Shown piece after piece: positions 1 to 5,017 of a stretch of 5,017 nt of DNA. Source of the stretch: Halorhodospira sp. (GTDB lineage Bacteria; Pseudomonadota; Gammaproteobacteria; Nitrococcales; Halorhodospiraceae); the NCBI GenBank assembly GCA_007121755.1, contig SKJZ01000220.1, positions 1-5,017 of the forward strand. Direction: 5' to 3'. A program made the position numbers and the translations under genes. Each line of letters starts with the position of its first letter. Position 1 is the stretch's first letter. Below the pieces are notes generated by a model that was not told the origin of the DNA, did no database searches, and saw nothing but the letters and a program-made list of their open reading frames with translations.

Positions 1-182
1 AGCTGATCGCCGACGGCACCATCGCCGGCGGCATGCTGCCGAAGATCCGCTGCGCACTGGACGCGGTGGGCGCCGGCGTCCAGGCCGCCCACATCATCGA
101 CGGCCGGGTACCCCACGCGGTGCTGCTCGAACTCTTCACCGACAAGGGCGTCGGAACCCTGATCCGGGGCGGGAACCGATAG
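1..182 (+). CDS. argB: Acetylglutamate kinase, C-terminal end (partial)
   Basis: The gene enters from beyond the left edge, is read from position 3, and ends at TAG 180-182, so 59 codons are visible. ArgB phosphorylates N-acetyl-L-glutamate with ATP, the second step of arginine biosynthesis in the cytoplasm. The visible part contains the family's C-terminal signatures: LIADGTIAGGMLPKIRCAL (binding and dimer region), then AHIIDGRVPHAVLLE and FTDKGVGTLI. This matches, from memory, the Pseudomonas-type ArgB end much better than the shorter and divergent E. coli enzyme, which supports a gammaproteobacterial or related host. Nothing in the visible part looks broken. It is an ordinary housekeeping gene and anchors the left end of the accessory region. 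No strong terminator is visible just after the stop. Confidence 0.95.
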   Translation, partial: LIADGTIAGGMLPKIRCALDAVGAGVQAAHIIDGRVPHAVLLELFTDKGVGTLIRGGNR

Positions 183-218
183 GGCTCACCTTTTGGCGCG
201 GCTCTTGCTCGGGTACCC

Positions 219-323
219 GCCTCCGAACATCTGGCCCGTGCCCGGGCCCTCCGGGAAAACCTCAAGGATCGGAAGTTCAGCGCCAAAGGCATTGCTCGCG
301 CTATTGAGCAGGGCCGCCCGTGA
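219..323 (+). pseudogene. Remnant of a VapB-like antitoxin (C-terminal end only)
   Basis: This frame, ending at TGA 321-323, reads ASEHLARARALRENLKDRK and then a short FSAKGIARAIEQGRP tail. Basic and acidic residues alternate and the tail ends in GRP, as in many VapB/Phd-like antitoxins that wrap around a PIN toxin. There is no in-frame ATG, GTG or TTG upstream and argB ends only 36 bp before, so the DNA-binding N-terminal half is missing. The stop overlaps the GTG of the next fragment (GTGA at 320-323), the usual translational coupling of antitoxin and toxin. The family call rests on this tail plus the neighbouring PIN start, not on a full domain. I infer a decayed gene that is probably not expressed as a working protein. 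Confidence 0.5.
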
Positions 324-355
324 TCGTTGTTGATACCAACGTAATTGCTTACTAA
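320..355 (+). pseudogene. Remnant of a VapC-like PIN-domain toxin (first 11 codons)
   Basis: GTG at 320 opens a frame reading MIVVDTNVIAY, then TAA at 353-355. This is the canonical first beta-strand of PIN-domain ribonucleases, with the first metal-binding aspartate in the VDTNV motif. VapC toxins are about 130 residues; here the frame stops at codon 12 and no continuation of the domain is recognisable in any frame downstream. The overlap with the antitoxin tail (GTGA) is the normal vapBC arrangement, which makes a chance match unlikely. The stop lies inside the left arm of the perfect inverted repeat at 349-374, so the break coincides with that element. No toxic activity is expected. Confidence 0.6.
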
Positions 356-374
356 CTTTACGAAAAGTTAGTAA
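349..374. repeat. Perfect 11-bp inverted repeat, AT-rich, possible operator
   Basis: The arms are TTACTAACTTT (349-359) and AAAGTTAGTAA (364-374), with a 4-base ACGA spacer. The match is perfect over 11 bp and lies in an AT-rich patch of otherwise GC-rich DNA. Its size and symmetry resemble operators of dimeric repressors of the TetR, HxlR or MarR type. A weak promoter could straddle it (TTGCTT at 345-350, 18 bp, TAGTAA at 369-374), which would put the palindrome in the promoter spacer. It is a poor terminator candidate because the stem is AT-rich and no T-run follows. No regulator gene is in the window, and the distance to the receptor start is about 270 bp. The repeat is certain; the function is inferred. 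Confidence 0.6.
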
Positions 375-499
375 TGGCAAGGCGGACGCTGTCGACGGAC
401 AAGGCAATGCCGCAGGATGGCTCATGCGTCATATCACACACCACGTGAGCCATTTCACCCACCCACGGAAATAGAGTCGATCTTATTTTCAATCGATCT

Positions 500-527
500 C
501 AACGTGGAAACAGGATGTTGCACGTTG
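500..527. repeat. Inverted repeat with 7-bp arms, possible protein-binding site
   Basis: CAACGTG at 500-506 and CACGTTG at 521-527 are perfect inverted copies separated by 14 bases, so the half-sites are 21 bp (two helical turns) apart and lie on the same face. That suits a dimeric regulator upstream of the receptor gene, which starts 117 bp further on. Seven-base arms can occur by chance in this composition, so the regulatory reading is weak. Confidence 0.3.
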
Positions 528-556
528 TGGCGCGCTACTTGCTCCCCCCACCGGTG

Positions 557-584
557 GCCCCGGCGATCGACCGTTCTCCGGGGC
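557..584 (+). repeat. GC-rich stem-loop in the receptor leader
   Basis: GCCCCGG at 557-563 can pair with CCGGGGC at 578-584 across a 14-base loop. In the transcript this would form a stable 7-bp GC stem 60 bases before the receptor start. No T-run follows, so it is not a normal intrinsic terminator. It could be a leader structure or a chance product of GC-rich sequence. Confidence 0.3.
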
Positions 585-633
585 TTCTGAATAGGCCCAA
601 GAACAACAACCCATATTGATCCAGCTTCATCAC

Positions 634-639
634 GGGGGA
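634..639 (+). promoter_or_regulatory. Ribosome binding site supporting a GTG start
   Basis: GGGGGA lies 5 bases before GTG 645 and is the best purine-rich Shine-Dalgarno match near the start. It supports the GTG, and the protein from that GTG begins directly with a signal peptide. Confidence 0.65.
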
Positions 640-644
640 CTTTC

Positions 645-2720
645 GTGGAGATCAAACCGAGACAACTGGCCGTGCTCGTCGGCCTCACCTGTGTCGTTCC
701 ATACGCCGCGGCCGACACCGTCGAATTGGAGACCGTTACCGTCACCGGTACGCGTGAAGCGACGCTGAGAGCCGAAACGCCGGCCACCATCGAGAGCGTC
801 GGCGAGTATGAGATCGAGGATACGCGGCCGGCCCATCCGGCCGAGATCATGGGCCGCATCTCGGGGGTGCATGTAAACGTCACCAATGGCGAGGGCCACA
901 TGACGGCCATCCGCCAGCCGCTGACCACCGGGGCGGTCTACCTCTTCCTCGAAGACGGGATCCCCACCCGTTCCACCGGCTTCTTCAACCACAACGCCCT
1001 CTACGAAGTAAACATGCCGCAGGCCGAACGGATCGAGGTCACCAAGGGGCCGGGGACTTCGCTCTACGGTAGTGACGCCATTGGCGGCGTGATCAATGTG
1101 ACCACCAAACGGGCGCCGCTCGAGCCCGAGGGCGATGTAAACGTCGAGGTTGGCGAACACGGCTGGTGGCGTATTCTTGCCGGCGGCGGCACCACGCAAG
1201 GCGATAACGGATACCGCGGCGACGTGAACATCACCCATACGGACGGCTGGCGCGACGGCACCGAGTACGACCGCCAGAGTGTCAACACACGCTGGGAGCG
1301 CGCCATGGAAGGGGGCGCCTCCCTCGACACCGTGCTCACCGTGTCGAATATCGAGCAGCAGACCGCCGGGACATCCCGCCTGTCGGAAGACGATTACAAG
1401 AACGATCCGACCAAGAACTACTACCCGATCTCCTTCCGTGACGTACAGGCGCTCCGGCTCTCCAGCACCTACGAGGCGGAACGCGGCGACACCTTGCTGA
1501 GCGTCACGCCGTATGTGCGCAGCAACACCATGGAGTACATGCCCAACTGGTCGTTCGGCTACGACCCGAGCATTATTGAGAGCGGCCACGACTCGTTCGG
1601 TGTCCTGTTCAAGTATCGCCGCGACTTCGAGCCGATGCGCAGCCGTTTCGTGGCCGGCATGGACGTTGACTACAGCCCCGGCGGGCGCGTCACAAGGAGT
1701 ATCGACGCCTTTCAAACCGACGGGATCTATACCGACTACACGGTGAATCGAAAGGTCTATGACTACGACGTCACCTTCACCGGCTATTCGCCGTATACGC
1801 ACTTTGAGATGTCGCCCAGTGAGCGCCTGCGGCTGAATGCCGGGATACGCTACGACGCCATGAAGTACGACTACAGCAATAACCTCTCGTCGGGTACTGA
1901 TAAGATCAATACCGAGAGTGCCAATGAGGTTACTTACAACCGCCCGGCTGACACCGTGGTGCGGTTTTCCAGCTTCACTCCCAAGATCGGTTTGACCTAC
2001 GCCTTCAACAACCAGCTGAACGGCTTTGTCTCCTATCGGAACGCCTTCCGCGCGCCGTCGGAGGGGCAACTCTTCGCTCCGGGATCATCGGAGGTGTCAC
2101 TAGACCTCGACCCGGTCAAGGTGGACAGCTACGAGACCGGCGTTCGCGGCCGGGCCGGTTCGGTCGATTACGGGGTCTCGGTCTATCACATGGTCAAGAA
2201 GGACGACTTGGTACGGTTTGAAGATCCGAATACCGGGGACCGTTACACGGTCAACGCCGGCGAAACTCGCCACCAGGGCGTCGAGTTGACCGCCGGCATA
2301 CCCTTCGCCGAAGTCTGGCGCCTCGATGTGAGCTACTCCGTGACTAAGCATACCTACGAAGACTGGGTGGAGAGCGGAACGGACTACAGCGGCAACGAGA
2401 TGGAATCGGCGCCGGAGGAGATGGGCAATGCCCGCCTCTCCCACTTCCCGGGCTACCTGAATGGCGGTCGCATCGAACTGGAGTGGGAACGTCTCGGGGC
2501 CTACTGGCTCGACCAATCGAACACCGAGGAGTATGACGGACACGACTTGCTCCACCTGCGCGCCAATTACCACTTCGACGCGTTCGAGATCTACGGCCGG
2601 GTTATGAATCTGACCGATGAACGGTACGCCACGGCGGGCCGGTACAGCCCGTGGGGTGGTCTGGAGTTCGCCCCCGGCCTTCCGCGCACCGTCTACGCCG
2701 GCGCGGTCGCCCGTTTCTGA
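645..2720 (+). CDS. TonB-dependent outer-membrane receptor, substrate unknown
   Basis: This 691-residue protein should import a ligand across the outer membrane using energy from TonB-ExbBD. Residues 1-23 form a signal peptide (cleavage after AYAAA-like PYAAA). A TonB box, ETVTVTG, is at 29-35. The plug spans about 40-155 and ends in the hallmark IEVTKGPGTSLYGSDAIGG (129-147) followed by VINV. The barrel follows, with the conserved FRAPS (468-472), DPVKVDSYETGVRG (489-502) and a terminal phenylalanine needed for BAM assembly. The length is typical (about 600-750). It is the first gene of a three-gene operon, 11 bp before the propeller gene. I cannot assign a substrate: the sequence does not look like BtuB, and no heme receptor FRAP/NPNL pattern was confirmed. 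Possible soft-metal ligands are H84-M85, M123 and M296/M299, but these are only suggestive. The gene is intact. Confidence 0.93.
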   Translation: MEIKPRQLAVLVGLTCVVPYAAADTVELETVTVTGTREATLRAETPATIESVGEYEIEDTRPAHPAEIMGRISGVHVNVTNGEGHMTAIRQPLTTGAVYLFLEDGIPTRSTGFFNHNALYEVNMPQAERIEVTKGPGTSLYGSDAIGGVINVTTKRAPLEPEGDVNVEVGEHGWWRILAGGGTTQGDNGYRGDVNITHTDGWRDGTEYDRQSVNTRWERAMEGGASLDTVLTVSNIEQQTAGTSRLSEDDYKNDPTKNYYPISFRDVQALRLSSTYEAERGDTLLSVTPYVRSNTMEYMPNWSFGYDPSIIESGHDSFGVLFKYRRDFEPMRSRFVAGMDVDYSPGGRVTRSIDAFQTDGIYTDYTVNRKVYDYDVTFTGYSPYTHFEMSPSERLRLNAGIRYDAMKYDYSNNLSSGTDKINTESANEVTYNRPADTVVRFSSFTPKIGLTYAFNNQLNGFVSYRNAFRAPSEGQLFAPGSSEVSLDLDPVKVDSYETGVRGRAGSVDYGVSVYHMVKKDDLVRFEDPNTGDRYTVNAGETRHQGVELTAGIPFAEVWRLDVSYSVTKHTYEDWVESGTDYSGNEMESAPEEMGNARLSHFPGYLNGGRIELEWERLGAYWLDQSNTEEYDGHDLLHLRANYHFDAFEIYGRVMNLTDERYATAGRYSPWGGLEFAPGLPRTVYAGAVARF

Positions 2721-2721
2721 C

Positions 2722-2726
2722 GGAGG
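2722..2726 (+). promoter_or_regulatory. Strong ribosome binding site that fixes the propeller start
   Basis: GGAGG sits 5 bases before GTG 2732, just after the receptor stop (2718-2720). It favours GTG 2732 over the in-frame ATG at 2651, which lies inside the receptor gene and would put about 27 residues lacking signal-peptide character before the hydrophobic leader. Confidence 0.8.
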
Positions 2727-2731
2727 TTCCT

Positions 2732-3970
2732 GTGAGACACGCCTCGCTGCTTTACACACTCGCCGCCGTGCTGCTGCTCCCCAACACGGCATTCGCCGCG
2801 GCCGGGCACTCCCACGGGGGAGAGGCGGCCGCGGATGCCTGCACCGGGCCGGAAACGGTGGCGTCCCTAAACTGTGCGCTGGCGCCCACCGGCGCCTTCG
2901 ACGAGCAGGGACGGTTGTGGCTGGCGTGGGCCTTCGGCGGCCACGTCTACGTTCACCGCTCCGATGACCGGGGGGAGACCTTCACGCCGCCGGTGCCGGT
3001 CAACCGCATCCCCGAGCGGGTCGCCGCCGACGGCGAGAACCGGCCGAAGATCGCCGTGGGGCCGGAGGGGACGGTATACGTCTCCTGGGTCAAGCGGTTG
3101 GCGAAGCCGTATACCGGTGATGTACGCTTCGCCCGTTCGACGAACGGAGGACGGACCTTCTCCGAACCGCTGACGGTCAACGATCACCGTGACATGACCA
3201 GCCACCGGTTCGAGTCCTTCGCCGTCAACAAGCGGGGCGAGATCTTCATCGCTTGGCTGGACAAGCGCGATCTGGTAGCAGCCGAACGCGACGGCGAGCA
3301 ATACAACGGCGCGGCGTTGTACTACGCCGTCTCGCGCGACGGCGGGGAGAGCTTCGGCGCCAACCGCAAGATCGCCGATCACACCTGCGAGTGCTGCCGC
3401 ACGGCCATGGCTTTGGATGGCGATGGCCTGCCGGTGGTGGTCTGGCGTCACATCTACGGCGCCAACATCCGCGACCACGGTTTGGTCCGTTTCGAGGACA
3501 GCAAAACCCCGGCGGAGCCGGTACGGCTCAGCCACGACCAGTGGCAGATCGATGCCTGCCCCCACCACGGCCCCGACATCTCCATCGACGCCGGGGTGTG
3601 GCACACCGTCTGGTTCAACAACGCTCCCCAGCGCCACGGCCTCTTCTACGCGCGCAGCACGGACCGCGGAGAGCGTTTCTCGACGCCGTTACCGGTAGGC
3701 AACTACGAGGCGGCGGCTTCCCATCCGGCGGTACTCGGCATCGGTGAGCGGGTGTGGCTCGCCTGGAAGGAGTTCGACGGCGAGCGGACACAACTGCTGG
3801 TGCAGCGCTCGTACGACGGCGGGGCGAACTGGAGCGAACCAGACGTCCTCGCTACGACTGCCGGCCGGTCCGACCACCCGCAACTCTTGGGGCACCAAGA
3901 CGAGGCCTTCGTCTCCTGGCAGACGGCCTGGGAAGGCTTTCATCTCCTGCCGGTAGGGGCGCCGAAATGA
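2732..3970 (+). CDS. Secreted Asp-box (BNR) beta-propeller protein, sialidase-like fold
   Basis: This 412-residue protein starts with a clear signal peptide (1-22, LLYTLAAVLLLPNTAFA); there is no lipobox cysteine, so it should be soluble in the periplasm or secreted. The mature N-terminus carries GHSHGG (25-30). Five Asp boxes of the S-x-D-x-G-x-T-F type are visible: SDDRGETF (77-84), STNGGRTF (136-143), SRDGGESF (201-208), STDRGERF (309-316) and SYDGGANW (360-367). This predicts a five- or six-bladed propeller. The family is often labelled exo-alpha-sialidase, but I see no convincing arginine triad; an NRIP at 91-94 lies after the first Asp box, where the catalytic FRIP is not expected. Six cysteines occur: C37, C48, C219, C221, C222 (HTCECC) and C276 (DACPHHGPD). 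The CxCC and CPHH clusters suggest metal or redox chemistry. The stop overlaps the thioredoxin start. I infer a binding or accessory partner of the receptor rather than a glycosidase. Confidence 0.85.
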   Translation: MRHASLLYTLAAVLLLPNTAFAAAGHSHGGEAAADACTGPETVASLNCALAPTGAFDEQGRLWLAWAFGGHVYVHRSDDRGETFTPPVPVNRIPERVAADGENRPKIAVGPEGTVYVSWVKRLAKPYTGDVRFARSTNGGRTFSEPLTVNDHRDMTSHRFESFAVNKRGEIFIAWLDKRDLVAAERDGEQYNGAALYYAVSRDGGESFGANRKIADHTCECCRTAMALDGDGLPVVVWRHIYGANIRDHGLVRFEDSKTPAEPVRLSHDQWQIDACPHHGPDISIDAGVWHTVWFNNAPQRHGLFYARSTDRGERFSTPLPVGNYEAAASHPAVLGIGERVWLAWKEFDGERTQLLVQRSYDGGANWSEPDVLATTAGRSDHPQLLGHQDEAFVSWQTAWEGFHLLPVGAPK

Positions 3971-4449
3971 GCCGGCGTATCATGCTTACCGGCCTGATCC
4001 TGCTCTTCGCGACTGCTGCGGTGCACGCAGGACCAGAGCTACGACGTTTCGATAGCGACAGCTATCAGGCGATCGTCGAGGCACACCGGGGCGAGCCGTT
4101 TCTGCTGGTCTTCTGGTCGTTGGAGTGCCCGCCCTGTTACAAGGAGTTACAGATGTTGGGGGAGGCGGGTGCCGGCGAAGCCTTTGCGGCGGTCTTCGTC
4201 TCCACCGACGGTCCCGCGGAGGAAGCGCGCATCACCGAGACCATGCAACGGTTCGGCCTGGAACGCGCCGAGTCGTGGGTCTTCGACGGCAACCCCCCGC
4301 AGTTGCGTTTTTCCATCGACCGCACCTGGTACGGCGAACTCCCGAAAAGCTACCTCTTCGATGCCTCCCACCAGCGCAAGGCGATTACCGGGTTACTCGA
4401 GCGCGCGGCCATCGACCCCCTCCTGGAGCATGGAGCGCCGTCCGAATAA
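3967..4449 (+). CDS. Exported thioredoxin-fold (TlpA-like) protein with CPPC motif
   Basis: This 160-residue protein begins at ATG 3967, overlapping the previous stop as ATGA, with GGGG 3956-3959 as ribosome binding site. Residues 1-21 form a signal peptide (cleavage after VHA). The fold follows the TlpA/ResA pattern: strand LLVFWSLE, active site CPPC (54-57) in WSLECPPCYKEL, a helix, strand AAVFVSTD (74-81), and the cis-proline loop GELPKSYLFD with P126. Such proteins act in the periplasm as thiol-disulfide reductants or metallochaperone partners, usually re-reduced by DsbD or a CcdA-like protein. The residue before the first cysteine is Glu instead of the Trp common in thioredoxin, as in some TlpA-like members. 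It is the last gene of the operon. Its likely client is the cysteine-rich propeller encoded just upstream; that is an inference. No membrane reductant gene is in the window. Confidence 0.88.
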   Translation: MSRRIMLTGLILLFATAAVHAGPELRRFDSDSYQAIVEAHRGEPFLLVFWSLECPPCYKELQMLGEAGAGEAFAAVFVSTDGPAEEARITETMQRFGLERAESWVFDGNPPQLRFSIDRTWYGELPKSYLFDASHQRKAITGLLERAAIDPLLEHGAPSE

Positions 4450-4475
4450 CGTGGCTTGTTGTTACACTCCGGTCA

Positions 4476-4688
4476 ATGCGCCTGACCGATCAGCAGACCG
4501 ACACCATTCGGGCGGCCGTCCACGAGATCTTCGGCCCGGATGCCCGGGTCTCCCTCTTCGGCTCCCGGACGGACGACGCCGCCCGCGGGGGCGACATCGA
4601 CCTGTTGGTGGAGACGGATCGAACCCTGCCCAACCGCGCCGCTGCCGCCAGCTTCTGGAGACGCCCGGCACCGCGCTGGACAACTTGA
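4476..4688 (+). pseudogene. Truncated MntA-like nucleotidyltransferase (antitoxin of an MNT/HEPN pair)
   Basis: ATG 4476 opens a 70-codon frame that begins MRLTDQQTDTIRAAVHEIFG and has the minimal-nucleotidyltransferase core: VSLFGSR (25-31), nine residues, then GGDIDLLVE (38-46) with metal-binding D40 and D42. Intact family members have about 95-110 residues. Here the similarity ends near residue 57 (RTLPNRAAAA) and the rest, SFWRRPAPRWTT, is the out-of-frame reading of the HEPN fragment that follows. MntA enzymes adenylylate the partner HepT toxin. The third catalytic acidic residue, normally near the C-terminus, is lost, so an active enzyme is unlikely. It lies 26 bp after the thioredoxin gene, has no clear ribosome binding site, and may be read through from the operon. 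A deletion joining it to the next gene explains both truncations. Confidence 0.75.
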
Positions 4689-4780
4689 ACCGGATGGAGA
4701 AACTGGGGCTGCTGGCATCAGTCACCGACTGGGTGGAGGCGCGCGAACTACGCTACCGTCTCGTCCACGAGTACATGCGT
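4652..4780 (+). pseudogene. HepT-like HEPN toxin fragment keeping the RX4HXY motif
   Basis: In the +2 frame relative to the nucleotidyltransferase, this stretch reads LLETPGTALDNLNRMEKLG, then LLASVTDWVEARELRYRLVH and EYMR. It matches the second half of HEPN-domain toxins that pair with MntA: a DNLNR-EKLGL segment, an 'x-W-x-ARELR' helix and the catalytic motif RYRLVHEY (4751-4774, R-x4-H-x-Y). HepT proteins are about 110-150 residues; here roughly the first 70 and the C-terminal end are missing, and there is no suitable start codon. The frame stays open to the right edge but enters the antisense of the minus-strand gene, so no product is expected. The remnant confirms that the neighbouring fragment was part of an MntA/HepT toxin-antitoxin pair. 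Confidence 0.7.
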
Positions 4781-4825
4781 GGCCCGGGACGCTCTCCTCC
4801 GCCGGCGGCTCATAGAAAACCCTTC

Positions 4826-5017
4826 TTACGAAGACGGCGTCTCGGCCTGTGGTTCCGGTTCCGGCTCCGGCGGCGGCCCCTCGATATCGTAGGCCAGCGC
4901 CTGCTCGCCGGCCTCCTCCGGCACCACCCACGGCTCGTGGGGCACCTCGGTGCGGACGCCGGGGCGCGGGCTCTGGACTTCGGATTGGAGCGCCCGCAGG
5001 GTACCCAGCATCATCAG
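4826..5017 (-). CDS. C-terminal end of an unidentified protein with a Pro/Glu-rich tail (partial)
   Basis: The frame is read leftward from the right edge and stops at TAA (4828-4826). It has no stop up to 5017, so it probably continues outside; an in-frame ATG pair at 5014-5009 could start a short protein, but no ribosome site can be seen. The visible 63 residues read LMMLGTLRALQSEVQSPRPG, then VRTEVPHEPWVVPEEAGEQ, ALAYDIEG and a tail of PPPEPEPEPQAETPSS. The tail is acidic, proline-rich and probably disordered. I do not recognise the family. It converges on the toxin-antitoxin scar with about 45 bp between them, and no bidirectional terminator with a T-run is visible. It marks the probable right border of the accessory region. 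Confidence 0.6.
   Translation of the reverse strand: MMMLGTLRALQSEVQSPRPGVRTEVPHEPWVVPEEAGEQALAYDIEGPPPEPEPEPQAETPSS

Larger units (their letters stand above)
375..644. other. Leader region upstream of the receptor operon, no gene seen
   Basis: These 270 bases hold no convincing coding frame on either strand; minus-strand frames here lack family motifs and run antisense into the receptor gene. Visible structure includes a direct repeat TCGATCT at 477-483 and 493-499 (16-bp period) and two dyads with 7-bp arms, listed separately. No good -35/-10 pair, Fur box, Zur box, cobalamin riboswitch or other riboswitch core could be recognised. The operon promoter presumably lies here or at the palindrome at 349-374. 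A 5' leader of up to about 250 bases would leave room for regulation, but nothing proves it. Confidence 0.5.

Noticed and set aside
349..374. Palindrome as a Rho-independent terminator for argB
   Set aside because: The stem is AT-rich, about 165 bp after the argB stop, and is not followed by a run of T on either strand.
375..644. Cobalamin riboswitch or Fur/Zur box before the receptor
   Set aside because: No B12-box core and no GATAAT-type or Zur-type palindrome is present.
630..2069. Long minus-strand frame (479 codons) opposite the receptor gene
   Set aside because: It lies wholly antisense to a receptor with clear signal peptide, TonB box, plug and barrel motifs. It has no recognisable domain and is explained by GC-rich third positions keeping the opposite frame open.
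2651..2731. ATG at 2651 as the start of the propeller gene
   Set aside because: It lies deep inside the receptor gene and adds an arginine-rich segment before the signal peptide. GTG 2732 has GGAGG five bases upstream and starts directly with the leader.
3005..3013. RIP motif in the propeller as the sialidase FRIP catalytic site
   Set aside because: It occurs after the first Asp box (residues 92-94), while the catalytic arginine motif precedes the Asp boxes in sialidases. No matching Asp/Glu/Tyr and arginine set was found.
2867..3637. Minus-strand frame of 256 codons opposite the propeller gene
   Set aside because: It is antisense to the Asp-box protein, has no family motif and no ribosome site, and the opposite strand has a full set of Asp boxes.
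4799..4808. CCGCCGGCGG palindrome as a terminator between the convergent genes
   Set aside because: It is only a short self-complementary GC run without a loop or T-run, common by chance in this composition.

Overview
The window looks like chromosomal DNA of a GC-rich proteobacterium, most likely a gammaproteobacterium. The argB end at the left edge is Pseudomonas-like, the codons are strongly GC-biased, and the central operon encodes a TonB-dependent outer-membrane receptor. No phage, transposase, tRNA, rRNA or CRISPR signal is visible.

Layout. Positions 1-182 hold the 3' end of argB (acetylglutamate kinase). About 460 bp without an intact gene follow. This gap contains the remnant of a VapBC-type toxin-antitoxin pair (about 219-355), a perfect AT-rich 11-bp inverted repeat (349-374) and two weaker dyads upstream of the operon. 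The operon fills 645-4449 on the plus strand: a TonB-dependent receptor (645-2720), a secreted Asp-box/BNR beta-propeller protein (GTG start at 2732, stop at 3970) and a secreted thioredoxin-fold protein with a CPPC motif (3967-4449). The gaps are 11 bp and then a 4-bp ATGA overlap. Next comes the scar of an MntA/HepT (nucleotidyltransferase/HEPN) toxin-antitoxin pair (4476-4780), in which a deletion joined the two genes out of frame. The right edge holds the 3' end of an unidentified minus-strand gene with a Pro/Glu-rich tail (4826 to the edge).

How the genes may work together. All three operon products carry export signals: one for the outer membrane and two for the cell envelope. A receptor, a propeller and a thioredoxin together suggest uptake and envelope handling of a scarce metal or metal complex. 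The propeller has six cysteines in its mature part, including a CxCC cluster and a CPHH motif, and its stop codon overlaps the start of the thioredoxin gene. The simplest reading is that the thioredoxin keeps those cysteines reduced or loads a metal. The substrate cannot be read from the sequence; copper is only a guess. Decayed toxin-antitoxin genes on both sides suggest that this spot between argB and the minus-strand gene has gained and lost accessory DNA, and that the operon may itself be such cargo.
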